Source: Bradyrhizobium sp. CB2312
GTDB taxonomy: Bacteria > Pseudomonadota > Alphaproteobacteria > Rhizobiales > Xanthobacteraceae
Direction: 5' to 3'
NCBI RefSeq assembly: GCF_029714425.1
Contig: NZ_CP121668.1
Location: 372,001 to 436,000 of the forward strand
Length of the DNA stretch: 64,000 nucleotides
The stretch's first letter is position 1, and every line of letters begins with the position of its first letter. Positions 33,040 through 44,646 of the stretch are shown piece after piece. A program made the translations under genes and the position numbers. Below the pieces are notes generated by a model, which was not told the DNA's origin, ran no database searches, and worked only from the letters and a program-made list of their open reading frames with translations.

Positions 33040-33570
33040 ATGCTGCGCCGCTTACTTCAACCGCTCTGGGTCCTGCTGGCGATCATCTTCCTGATCGAAG
33101 CCTGGCTGTGGGACCATCTCGAGCCGATCGTCGCACGGGTTGTCGCAGCCATCCCGCTCGCACGGTTCAAGCAATGGCTGACGGAGCGCGTCGATGCGCT
33201 GCCGCCGGCCATGACGCTGATCGTGTTCGCGGTGCCGATCATCCCGTTATTTCCGCTCAAGCTGATCGGCCTGTATCTGCTCACGCATGAATACTGGTTG
33301 ACCGGCGTCTCCACGTTCCTGTTCGCAAAGCTGCTCGGCGTCGGCGTCACCGCGTTCGTGTTCGACGTCACGCGCGACAAGCTGCTGGAGATGCACTGGT
33401 TCGAGCGGCTCTACGATCTCGTCATGAAGCTGCGCGCCAAGGCGCACCTCTTGGTCGACCCGATCAAGCGCCGCATCCGTGAGCTGATCGCCGGCAACGG
33501 CGAAGGCTGGTCCTCCCGCACGCTGCGCCTGATCCAGCGTTTCAGGAAGAGCGTGCACGAGGCGCGATGA
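33040..33570 (+). CDS. Small conserved membrane protein of unknown function
   Basis: A 176-residue protein with hydrophobic segments at about 7-24, 58-80 and 90-112 and a strongly basic C-terminal tail (KLRAKAHLLVDPIKRRIREL). I do not recognise a named family. It is 33 bases after lpdA in the same direction, so it is probably the last gene of that transcript. A palindromic element follows. Confidence 0.8.
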   Translation: MLRRLLQPLWVLLAIIFLIEAWLWDHLEPIVARVVAAIPLARFKQWLTERVDALPPAMTLIVFAVPIIPLFPLKLIGLYLLTHEYWLTGVSTFLFAKLLGVGVTAFVFDVTRDKLLEMHWFERLYDLVMKLRAKAHLLVDPIKRRIRELIAGNGEGWSSRTLRLIQRFRKSVHEAR

Positions 33571-33615
33571 GCGCGCTCTCGGTTGTCGCGCCAGAGCTTG
33601 CGCCAATTCTCCAGT

Positions 33616-33742
33616 GTCGTCCCGGCGAACGCCGGGACCCATAGCCCCAGGGAGAAGTTTGGCGAAGACTCGTCGTTCGGTACTGCTGCCTACCGCAATC
33701 GATAGATCACGCGGTATGGGTCCCGGCATTCGCCGGGACGAC
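33616..33742. repeat. Palindromic element, cgtcccggcgaacgccggga family (copy E1)
   Basis: The ends gtcgtcccggcgaacgccgg and cggcattcgccgggacgac are inverted. The core holds tttggcgaagact and caatcgatagatcacgcggt, both shared with the copy at 59547-59695. Confidence 0.85.
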
Positions 33743-33764
33743 GGGAGTGAATCGCCTCAGCCCC

Positions 33765-34355
33765 TCAATGCAAATGCAGCAGGTGCGGCCACCACAGGCC
33801 GAGCGCGGTCATGATCAGGCCGGCGAGGGTCAAGATGCCGCCGACATAGGCGAGCGCGAGCATGCCGGTGATGATGGTGGCCGAGGCCAGCACGATGCCG
33901 ATCTGGAAGGCGGCCGATGCCAGCTCGAAATGATGATACTTTGCGGTCGCCTCGTCGCGCTCGTGCTCGGCGTGCTTGGCCTTCTCGGCGAGCTGTTCGG
34001 TGCCTTCGCCGGTCTCCGGCTCGGAGCGGTAGCGCTGCGCGGTCTTGGTCCAGTCGTCGATCTGCTTCTGCACGAGCGCCTTCTGGGCGTCGTCGGTGGT
34101 GGCGCCGAGCGTGAGCTTGCCCTGCTCGGCCGCGGTCACGACCACGGTGCGGCGGATGCTCTTGGCTTGGAAGAACGCCCAGAGATTGGCGGCCTCGACG
34201 TTCTTGCTGATCGCTTCGGTCTGCGCACCCTTGCCGAGCGTCTCCGAGATCGCCAGAAACAGTGCCAGCACGGCGATCAGGAGGGCTATCTTCTTGTTCG
34301 AGCCGGACGCGTGTTCGGCGTGCTCGGCATGCTCCATGCTTTCATGTGCGCTCAT
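33765..34355 (-). CDS. DUF4337 domain-containing membrane protein
   Basis: A 196-residue protein: His/Glu-rich N-terminus (SAHESMEHAEHAEHASG), one transmembrane helix at about 22-38, a long charged middle segment likely to be a coiled coil, and two C-terminal helices (about 150-190) ending WWPHLLHLH. This is the DUF4337 layout. Function unknown. The ATG at 34355 has a strong aggagggg site; the longer frame to 34439 is rejected. Confidence 0.87.
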   Translation of the reverse strand: MSAHESMEHAEHAEHASGSNKKIALLIAVLALFLAISETLGKGAQTEAISKNVEAANLWAFFQAKSIRRTVVVTAAEQGKLTLGATTDDAQKALVQKQIDDWTKTAQRYRSEPETGEGTEQLAEKAKHAEHERDEATAKYHHFELASAAFQIGIVLASATIITGMLALAYVGGILTLAGLIMTALGLWWPHLLHLH

Positions 34356-34480
34356 ACAAATCCCCTCCTGTCGTGGCGCCCCACGATTGACCGAACCGCG
34401 GGCGCCGCGCAAGAGGCACGCACGCTGTGACAGCTTCATGTCAGGATCGAGCGGCTATTCAGCGCTGGTTCAGCAACGGC

Positions 34481-35446
34481 TCAGCGCCGCGGATGCGCGC
34501 TGGCATAGACTTCGAGCAGGCGCTCGGAATCGATGCCGGTATAAATTTGCGTGGTCGAGAGCGAGGAATGGCCGAGCAATTCCTGGATCGCGCGCAGATC
34601 GCCGCCGCGCGAGAGCAGGTGCGTGGCGAAGGAATGGCGGAGCGCGTGCGGCGTCGCGCTGTCGGGCAGGCCAAGCGCGCCGCGCAGCCGCTCCATCGCG
34701 AGCTGGATGATGCGCGGGCTGAGCGGTCCGCCGCGTGCGCCGACGAAGATCGGGCCTTCCGCCGGCAACGGATAGGGGCACATCGACACATATTCCTGCA
34801 CGAGCTCCAGCACGTTCTGCAGCACCGGCACCATGCGGGTCTTGTTGCCTTTGCCCGTGACGACCAGCACGTCGCCTTCGCCCGGACGCGGCACCTCGCG
34901 GCGCTTCAACCCCAACGCTTCGGAGATGCGCAGGCCCGAACCATAGAGCAGCGCCATCACCGCGGCATCGCGCGCCAGGATCCAGGTCTCGCGTTCCTCG
35001 CCGGCGCGCTCGTCGGCATCGGCAAGACGTTTTGCCGACGCCATCGGCAATGGCTTCGGCAGGCTCTTGGCCACCTTCGGCGCGCGGATCGCGGAGAGGG
35101 CGCCGACCTTGCCTTTGCCCTCGCGCTCGAGGAAGCGGCCGAACGAGCGCAGGCCCGCCAGCGCGCGCATCAAGCTGCGGCCGGCAATGTCGTCGGCGCG
35201 GCGCATCGCCATGAAGGCGCGGATGTCGGTGGCTTCAAGCGATGCGAAACGCGCCAGTGTCACGCGCTCGCCCCAATGATTGCAAAGGAAATCCAGGCAC
35301 TGCCGCAGATCGCGGCCATAGGCCTCCAGCGTCTTCGGCGACAGCCGCCGCTCGGCGCCGAGATGCGCCAGCCAGCGCGTGATCTCCTGCGCGATCGAGG
35401 GATCGGCGCTGGCGAGCTCGATCTGGGGGGCGGCCGCTTTGCTCAT
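34481..35446 (-). CDS. xerC: Tyrosine recombinase XerC
   Basis: A 321-residue tyrosine recombinase. The catalytic set is complete: R173 (GLRISEALGL), K199 (TGKGNKTR), H267 and R270 (PHALRHSF), H293 (LLGHSSL) and nucleophile Y302 (IYTGID). The N-terminal SAM-like core-binding domain covers about 15-110. XerC with XerD resolves chromosome dimers at dif. The location next to priA and the atp operon is the conserved place of xerC in Rhizobiales, so it is not a phage integrase. Confidence 0.93.
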   Translation of the reverse strand: MSKAAAPQIELASADPSIAQEITRWLAHLGAERRLSPKTLEAYGRDLRQCLDFLCNHWGERVTLARFASLEATDIRAFMAMRRADDIAGRSLMRALAGLRSFGRFLEREGKGKVGALSAIRAPKVAKSLPKPLPMASAKRLADADERAGEERETWILARDAAVMALLYGSGLRISEALGLKRREVPRPGEGDVLVVTGKGNKTRMVPVLQNVLELVQEYVSMCPYPLPAEGPIFVGARGGPLSPRIIQLAMERLRGALGLPDSATPHALRHSFATHLLSRGGDLRAIQELLGHSSLSTTQIYTGIDSERLLEVYASAHPRR

Positions 35447-35569
35447 GCGCTCTGGACGTAATGATTCCGGACAGTATATCGCATCACATCCGTTTACTGT
35501 TCGCTAAGGCCGCCTCGCGGCGCTAGCCTGAAGGCCGCAAGGTTCCGATTCTCCCTCCAAAGACCGTTG

Positions 35570-37780
35570 ATGGATCACACGTCGCGCAGCAACGCCGCCC
35601 CCACCAATGCGACCCGCATGGTCGACGTGCTGGTGCCGGTCGCGCTCGACCAGACCTATTCCTACAAGGTGCCGCGCGGGATGGAGCTGAAGGCCGGCGA
35701 TCTCGTTGGCGTGCCGCTCGGCCCGCGCGAGGTGCTGGCCGTGGTCTGGGGCGAGAACGCCAACCCCGATCCGCGCCTGCACAACCGCCTCAAGGAGGTC
35801 AGCGAGAAGCTCGACATCCCGCCCTTGAAGCCCGAGCTGCGCCAGGTGGTCGATTGGGTCGCCAATTACACGCTGAGCCCGCGCGGCATGGTGCTGCGCA
35901 TGTGCCTGCGCATGGGCGAGAATCTCGGCCCCGAGCGCGTCCGCCCGGGCGTGCGCCTCGTCGGTGATCCCCCCAGGCGGCTGACGCCGGCACGCCAGCG
36001 TGTGATCGAGGTGCTGTCGGACCGGCTGCTGCACGGCAAATCCGAGGCCGCCAAGGAAGCCGGCGTCTCCGCCGGCGTGATCGACGGGCTCGTCGACGAA
36101 GGCACACTCACGGTCGAGCCGATGCCGCCGCCTCCGCCGCCGCCGGCACCCGATCCCGATTTCGGCCGTCCGGATTTCTCGCCGCTGCAGCGTGCCGGCG
36201 TCGATGCGATGCGCGCGCTCGCGGCCAACGGCACGTTCCACGTCGCGCTACTCGACGGCGTCACCGGCTCGGGCAAGACCGAGGTCTATTTCGAAGCGGT
36301 CGCGGAAACGATCCGCCGCGGAAAACAGTCGCTGATCCTGATGCCGGAGATCGCGCTCACCGGCCAGTTCCTCGACCGCTTTGCGCAGCGATTCGGTGTG
36401 CGCCCGATCGAGTGGCATTCCGAGCTGACGCCGCGCACCCGCGCGCGCAATTGGGCGGCGATCTCCGAAGGCACAGCGCCCGTCGTGGTCGGCGCGCGCT
36501 CGGCGCTGTTTCTGCCTTACGCCAATCTCGGCCTCATCGTCGTCGATGAAGAGCACGACCAGGCCTACAAGCAGGACGAGGGCGTGCATTATCACGCCCG
36601 CGACATGGCGGTGGTGCGTGGGCACATCGCAAAGATCCCGGTCGTGCTGGCCTCGGCGACGCCTTCGGTCGAATCCGAGGTCAATGCGCGCAAGAACCGC
36701 TATCAGCGCGTCGCGCTGCCCTCGCGCTTCGGCGGCCAACACATGCCGCATATCGAGGCCATCGACCTGCGCCGCGAGCCGCCCGCGCGCGGCCGCTTCA
36801 TCTCGCCGCGGCTTGCGGGCGAGATCAGGACCGCGATCGAGCGGCGCGAGCAGGCGCTCTTGTTCCTCAATCGCCGCGGCTATGCGCCGCTGACGCTGTG
36901 CCGTGCTTGCGGCCACCGCTTCGCCTGCACCATCTGCGATGCCTGGCTGGTCGATCACAGATTCCGCCAGCGCCTCGTCTGCCACCATTGCGGCTTCTCC
37001 ATGCCGCGCCCGCATCTCTGTCCGAACTGCTCGGCGGAGGAATCGCTGGTCGCGGTCGGCCCCGGCGTCGAGCGCCTGCAGGAAGAGGCGGCCGCGCTGT
37101 TTCCGGACGCGCGCACCATGGTGCTGTCGAGCGATCTCATCACCTCGATCGAGACGATGCGCTCCGAGCTCGCCGAGATCGCGGAGGGCCGCGTCGACAT
37201 CATCATCGGCACGCAACTCGTCGCCAAGGGCCACAATTTCCCGCGGCTCAATCTCGTCGGCGTGGTCGATGCGGATCTCGGCCTTTCCAACGGCGATCCG
37301 CGCGCGGCGGAACGCACCTGGCAATTGCTCAACCAGGTGATCGGCCGCGCCGGCCGCGAGCAGGGCCGCGGCGTCGGCTATCTCCAGACCCATCAGCCCG
37401 ATCATCCCGTGATGAAGGCGCTGATCGCCTGCGACCGCGAGGCCTTTTACGACAGCGAGATCGACCTGCGCGAGAGGACGCTCTATCCGCCGTTCGGCCG
37501 GCTCGCGAGCCTGATCATCTCCGCCGGCGACCGCCCGAGCGCTGACGGTTTCGGCCGCAAACTGGTGGCGCTCGCCCCGCGCGACGAGCGCGTCGTGGTG
37601 CTCGGCCCGGCGGAAGCCCCGCTCGCCGTGATCAAGGGCCGTTACCGCTTCCGCATCCTGGTGAAGTCCGCGCGCGGCTTTGACCTCTCGGATTATCTGC
37701 GCAACTGGCTCGCGGTCTGCCCGAAGCCGACAGGCAATCTGAAGCTCGAGGTCGACGTCGATCCGCAGAGCTTTTTGTAG
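35570..37780 (+). CDS. priA: Primosomal protein N' (replication restart helicase PriA)
   Basis: A 736-residue 3'-5' helicase that reloads the replisome at stalled forks. It has the N-terminal DNA-binding domain (VLVPVALDQTYSYKVP), P-loop GVTGSGKTEVYFEA, Walker B VVDEEHD and a zinc region with eight cysteines (CRACGHRFACTIC and CHHCGFSM...CPNC). A proline run PPPPPPPAPDPD lies before the helicase domain. The ATG at 35570 immediately follows an in-frame TTG. It is divergent from xerC. Confidence 0.96.
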   Translation: MDHTSRSNAAPTNATRMVDVLVPVALDQTYSYKVPRGMELKAGDLVGVPLGPREVLAVVWGENANPDPRLHNRLKEVSEKLDIPPLKPELRQVVDWVANYTLSPRGMVLRMCLRMGENLGPERVRPGVRLVGDPPRRLTPARQRVIEVLSDRLLHGKSEAAKEAGVSAGVIDGLVDEGTLTVEPMPPPPPPPAPDPDFGRPDFSPLQRAGVDAMRALAANGTFHVALLDGVTGSGKTEVYFEAVAETIRRGKQSLILMPEIALTGQFLDRFAQRFGVRPIEWHSELTPRTRARNWAAISEGTAPVVVGARSALFLPYANLGLIVVDEEHDQAYKQDEGVHYHARDMAVVRGHIAKIPVVLASATPSVESEVNARKNRYQRVALPSRFGGQHMPHIEAIDLRREPPARGRFISPRLAGEIRTAIERREQALLFLNRRGYAPLTLCRACGHRFACTICDAWLVDHRFRQRLVCHHCGFSMPRPHLCPNCSAEESLVAVGPGVERLQEEAAALFPDARTMVLSSDLITSIETMRSELAEIAEGRVDIIIGTQLVAKGHNFPRLNLVGVVDADLGLSNGDPRAAERTWQLLNQVIGRAGREQGRGVGYLQTHQPDHPVMKALIACDREAFYDSEIDLRERTLYPPFGRLASLIISAGDRPSADGFGRKLVALAPRDERVVVLGPAEAPLAVIKGRYRFRILVKSARGFDLSDYLRNWLAVCPKPTGNLKLEVDVDPQSFL

Positions 37781-37804
37781 CGCTGGCGCCACAAGACACC
37801 CTGT

Positions 37805-37948
37805 GCTCCCTCCCCCCTTGCGGGGGAGGGCGGGGGAGAGGGGTGGCCCCGGAAACGGTGTCAGTGAGTGTGGCAAATCTTTTTAAGGCGATGGAGAGCG
37901 TCCCCGTGTGAACCCCTCTCCCTAACCCTCCCCCGCAAGGGGGGAGGG
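37805..37948. repeat. Palindromic element, ctccc/gggag family (copy A4)
   Basis: ctccctccccccttgcgggg at the left pairs with ctcccccgcaaggggggagg at the right. The core (about 37845-37910) is unlike the other copies. It follows priA in the 381-base gap 37781-38161, which otherwise holds a second repeat and a terminator and no gene. Confidence 0.88.
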
Positions 37949-37970
37949 AACGCAGTGTGCCCTCCATCCA

Positions 37971-38061
37971 CGTCATTACGAGGAGCCCTTGCGACGAAGC
38001 AATCCTGCGGAGCCTGTCATCGGGCCGCGCTACGCGCGGACCCGGTGGCCCGGAATGACAG
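37971..38061. repeat. Chimeric palindromic element (left arm B family, right arm D family)
   Basis: The left half cgtcattacgaggagccctt...gacgaagcaatcc is the B-type arm. The right half, from about 38016, has gggccgcgctacgcgcggac and ends cccggaatgaca, the D-type arm. Only the outermost bases remain complementary. Confidence 0.6.
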
Positions 38062-38066
38062 GGAAT

Positions 38067-38100
38067 AAAAAAGCCCGCGGTCCCCCAAGACCGCGGGCTT
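38067..38100 (-). terminator. Intrinsic terminator of rlpA
   Basis: On the minus strand GCCCGCGGTC-ttggggg-GACCGCGGGC is followed by TTTTTT: a perfect 10-bp stem. An AAAA run before it also permits bidirectional use. Confidence 0.88.
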
Positions 38101-38161
38101 GTTTTACGCGCGCATCAAACTGATGAAATCTGCGCGGGCAATGTGAGGCGCCTTGAACGCC

Positions 38162-38662
38162 TTACGAGATGACTTCCGCGGTGACGCGGCCGACGCCGGC
38201 ACCGGTGAGGCCGATGGCGCGGGCTGCGCCCGTGGAGAGGTCGAGCACGCGGCCGCGGATGAACGGGCCACGGTCATTGATGGTGACAACCACGCTCTGG
38301 CCACGGTGGGTGACGCGCAGCTTGGTGCCGAACGGCAGCGAGCGGTGTGCAGCAGTCAGGGCGTTCTGGTTGAAGCGCTGGCCCGAGGCGGTGCGGCTGC
38401 CGGATTCGTTGCCGTAATAGGAGGCCATGCCGGAGAAGCTGTGCCCCGTGCCCGATGACGGGGTCATCGACGCATTGGCGTTGCGCCAATCCGAGCCGGC
38501 GTTGGTGTCGGCCTGGGCATCGTGGCGGTGATGATGATGACGGTGATGCCGGGATTTGGCGGAAGCTTCGGTGGCAGTTCCACCGACGATGAGAGTTGCG
38601 GCAACAAAGGCAATCGCCGTGCGCGGCCGGGTCACGGTGCCCAGCGTCTTCAAAGACAGCAT
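38162..38662 (-). CDS. rlpA: Septal ring lytic transglycosylase, RlpA family
   Basis: A 166-residue exported protein. The signal peptide ends at ASA (about residue 35). A His-rich stretch follows (seven His between residues 39 and 47), then a double-psi beta-barrel domain with GMASYYGNESGSRTASGQ and VTINDRGPF holding the likely catalytic Asp. RlpA cleaves denuded peptidoglycan at the septum. There is no lipobox Cys and no SPOR domain, so it is a short soluble periplasmic form. The upstream region has a perfect 18-bp palindrome and a CtrA-type site. Confidence 0.9.
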   Translation of the reverse strand: MLSLKTLGTVTRPRTAIAFVAATLIVGGTATEASAKSRHHRHHHHRHDAQADTNAGSDWRNANASMTPSSGTGHSFSGMASYYGNESGSRTASGQRFNQNALTAAHRSLPFGTKLRVTHRGQSVVVTINDRGPFIRGRVLDLSTGAARAIGLTGAGVGRVTAEVIS

Positions 38663-38683
38663 TTATCAGTCCCTAAGCTAGTA

Positions 38684-38701
38684 TTGCCACATATGTGGCA
38701 A
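38684..38701. promoter_or_regulatory. Perfect 18-bp palindrome upstream of rlpA
   Basis: TTGCCACATATGTGGCAA is a perfect 9+9 palindrome ending 22 bases before the rlpA ATG. Its size and position fit an operator for a dimeric regulator. I cannot assign the protein. Confidence 0.6.
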
Positions 38702-38844
38702 GTGGAGCCCCCATCAGTTTGTGAGCGGGACGGCGTTTCGATTCCTAATGAGGCATGAATTGGGCAGTAAATCCATTATGTGTCGTCATGACATATCTTG
38801 TGACTGGCATCGATATTGCAGCCGGTATTCCGTAGTCTCGCGCT

Positions 38845-38860
38845 TTAATAATTCATTAAC
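38845..38860. promoter_or_regulatory. CtrA-type binding site in the rlpA/atpH gap
   Basis: TTAA-TAATTCA-TTAAC is an exact match to the alphaproteobacterial CtrA full site TTAA-N7-TTAA(C). It lies 183 bases upstream of rlpA and about 460 bases upstream of atpH, in an AT-rich island (about 38720-38900). The rest of the 660-base gap 38663-39322 shows no convincing gene. Confidence 0.55.
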
Positions 38861-39322
38861 CTCTAGATTACTTGCGAATACTGTAAAGCGAAGTCGTTGT
38901 TCCCGATCTTTAGAATTCGATAAGTATTCGGCGGCTCACGCCGGCGCGCGAAATGTCACGCCTCAGCGATCCGTGTTCATGGCCGCTATGCGCTGAGGGC
39001 GGGAACGAAACGGCGAGATGCCGCCGTAAGGGTCGCGGCAATTCCGTGGCACGGCAGGTTGTCTGGCAGGCTGCCCGACAGCTCGTCATTCCGCGCGAAT
39101 GACTGCGACGAACTGGCGAACGAACCGCGTGCCTTTAATTTGGCGTCATGTTGCACGTGCGCGCCTGCTATGTTAGCAAAGCCGCGATTTTAACGGACCC
39201 GGCACCTCCCGTGTCGGCCGAAAATCGAAGTCCCGCTTGAATTCCAAGGGCTTGGATCGCTAGGCGCCGCTTCGTGGCGACGGTTTTTCCCTTGCGAGTT
39301 TGACAGCAAAAAGAGCGCGTCT

Positions 39323-41412
<2,090 letters not shown>

Positions 41413-41419
41413 GAGGCCC

Positions 41420-41505
41420 GTCATGGCCGGGCTTGTCCCGGCCATCCACGCATCACCGCGTGGAGGGGAAAGACGTGGATGCCCGGGACAAGCCCGGGCA
41501 TGACG
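41420..41505. repeat. Palindromic element, catggccgggcttgtcccgg family (copy F1), between atpA and atpG
   Basis: It begins cgtcatggccgggcttgtcc and ends ggacaagcccgggcatgacg: a near-perfect long hairpin with inner pair atccacg/cgtggat. It starts eight bases after the atpA stop and lies within the operon. Confidence 0.9.
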
Positions 41506-41554
41506 AAAGGATAGGGTCGCGGTCGAGCCACAGGCTGATCGCTGGGGACGAAGA

Positions 41555-42427
41555 ATGGCGTCACTTAAAGACATGCGCGTCCGCATCGCCTCCACCAAGG
41601 CGACGCAAAAGATCACCAAGGCCATGCAGATGGTCGCGGCCTCCAAGCTGCGCCGCGCGCAGACCGCGGCGGAAGCCGCGCGTCCCTATGCCGACAAGAT
41701 GAGCGCGGTGATCTCCAACATCGCCGGCGCCGCTGCGGGTTCGCCCGGCGCGCCGCCGCTGCTGGCCGGCACCGGCCGCGATCAGGTCCACCTGCTACTG
41801 GTCTGCACCGGCGAGCGCGGCCTGTCCGGCGCCTTCAACTCCTCGATCGTGCGTCTTGCCCGCGAGCGCGCCTTGGCGCTGATCGCGCAGGGCAAGGAAG
41901 TGAAATTCTTCTGCGTCGGCCGCAAGGGCTACGAGCAGCTGCGCCGCCAGTTCGACAAGCAGATCGTCGAGCATCTCGACCTGCGCAGCGTCCGCCAGCT
42001 CGGTTTCGTCAACGCCGAGGACATCGCCAAGAAGGTTCTGGCGCGCTTCGAGGCCGGCGAGTTCGACGTCTGCACGCTGTTCTATTCGCGCTTCAAGTCC
42101 GTCATCGCGCAGGTCCCGACCGCCCAGCAGATCATTCCGCTGGTGGTCGAGGAGGGCGCTGCCGCCAGCACGACGTCTTACGAATACGAGCCGGAAGAGG
42201 ACGAGATCCTCACCCGCCTGCTGCCGCGCAACCTCGCGGTCCAGATCTTCCGCGCGCTGCTCGAGAACAACGCCTCGTTCTACGGCGCGCAGATGAGCGC
42301 GATGGACAACGCGACGCGCAACGCCGGTGAGATGATCCGCAAGCAGACGCTGGTCTACAACCGCACGCGTCAGGCGCAGATCACCAAGGAACTGATCGAA
42401 ATCATCTCGGGCGCCGAAGCCGTCTAG
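41555..42427 (+). CDS. atpG: F0F1 ATP synthase subunit gamma
   Basis: A 290-residue central rotor shaft. [20 protein letters not shown] and [15 protein letters not shown] at the N-terminus and [21 protein letters not shown] at the C-terminus form the coiled coil. Typical length with a short alphaproteobacterial insertion ([16 protein letters not shown]). Confidence 0.97.
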   Translation: MASLKDMRVRIASTKATQKITKAMQMVAASKLRRAQTAAEAARPYADKMSAVISNIAGAAAGSPGAPPLLAGTGRDQVHLLLVCTGERGLSGAFNSSIVRLARERALALIAQGKEVKFFCVGRKGYEQLRRQFDKQIVEHLDLRSVRQLGFVNAEDIAKKVLARFEAGEFDVCTLFYSRFKSVIAQVPTAQQIIPLVVEEGAAASTTSYEYEPEEDEILTRLLPRNLAVQIFRALLENNASFYGAQMSAMDNATRNAGEMIRKQTLVYNRTRQAQITKELIEIISGAEAV

Positions 42428-42476
42428 CAAGGACGCATCGGGACCCATCAACGCAACAAACATCCCGGTCAGCTGA

Positions 42477-43946
<1,470 letters not shown>

Positions 43947-43958
43947 GCTCTCTCATCT

Positions 43959-44065
43959 CGTCATCGCCGGGCTAAAGCGCGAAGCGCGTCTTCAAACTGA
44001 AGCCCCGGCGATCCATCGAAAGAGAATTTCGATGGATGGACCCGCGGGTCAAGCCCGCGGGTGAC
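43959..44065. repeat. Palindromic element (copy F3), between atpD and atpC
   Basis: cgtcatcgccgggc near the left and ccgcgggtcaagcccgcggg near the right make nested hairpins. gatccatcgaaa pairs with tttcgatggat in the middle. It starts 12 bases after atpD stops and ends 23 bases before atpC begins. Confidence 0.8.
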
Positions 44066-44088
44066 AAGCGGAAAACAACGGATAGCCC

Positions 44089-44496
44089 ATGGCCACCTTC
44101 CACTTCGATCTCGTCTCTCCGGAAAGGCTCGCATTCTCGGGCGAGGTCGACCAGGTCGACGTCCCCGGCTGGGAAGGCGATTTCGGCGTGCTCGCCGGGC
44201 ATGCTCCCCTCGTGGCTGCGGTGCGGCCGGGTATTCTGACCATCATCGCCGGCGGTCGGAAGCAGAAGGTCATCGTGACCGGTGGCCTCGCGGAAGTGTC
44301 CGACGATCGCCTGACCGTGCTGGCCGACGTCGCCACGTCGATCGAGGAGCTTGATCGGGCGCAGTTCGCTGACAAGATCGCCGAAATGCAGGAAAAGCTG
44401 TCCGAGCAGGAAGGCTCCGAGCTCGATCTCGCGATCGCGCGACTCGACCACTACAAGAGCATCCAGCACGAGCTCAACACCACGGCTATGCACTAA
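44089..44496 (+). CDS. atpC: F0F1 ATP synthase subunit epsilon
   Basis: A 135-residue F1 stalk subunit that couples rotation and inhibits ATP hydrolysis. The beta-sandwich N-terminal domain ([33 protein letters not shown]) is followed by a helical C-terminal part. Last gene of the atp operon, directly followed by a hairpin. Confidence 0.97.
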   Translation: MATFHFDLVSPERLAFSGEVDQVDVPGWEGDFGVLAGHAPLVAAVRPGILTIIAGGRKQKVIVTGGLAEVSDDRLTVLADVATSIEELDRAQFADKIAEMQEKLSEQEGSELDLAIARLDHYKSIQHELNTTAMH

Positions 44497-44521
44497 GCCC
44501 CGGGGCACCGCTCCGGGGCTC
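44496..44521 (+). terminator. Stem-loop terminator after atpC
   Basis: AGCCCCGG-ggcaccgct-CCGGGGCT: an 8-bp GC stem starting at the last base of the stop codon. There is no strong U-run, so termination may be partial. Confidence 0.6.
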
Positions 44522-44534
44522 AAGGCTAAAATTC

Positions 44535-44548
44535 CTGAACAGGTTCAG
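44535..44548. promoter_or_regulatory. Palindrome upstream of the cyclase gene
   Basis: CTGAAC-AG-GTTCAG is a perfect 6-bp inverted repeat with a two-base spacer, about 100 bases before the cyclase start. Candidate operator; no known match is claimed. Confidence 0.35.
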
Positions 44549-44646
44549 CGCTCGTCACCGACCGTGGCGGGCGCTGAAACTTTGTTGCACCGCGCCGAAG
44601 ATAGCGGCATTCTGCGCCCGCGAATTTGTTCCGGGGCTGGGTGCAG

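Noticed and set aside
34481..35446. Tyrosine recombinase as a sign of a prophage or integrative element
   Set aside because: Its sequence and the xerC-priA neighbourhood are those of the chromosomal dimer-resolution gene; no att site, phage gene or tRNA is near.
38721..38996. 91-codon ORF in the rlpA-atpH gap
   Set aside because: It runs through the AT-rich regulatory island, has no ribosome site and includes many Cys and Arg residues with no family resemblance.
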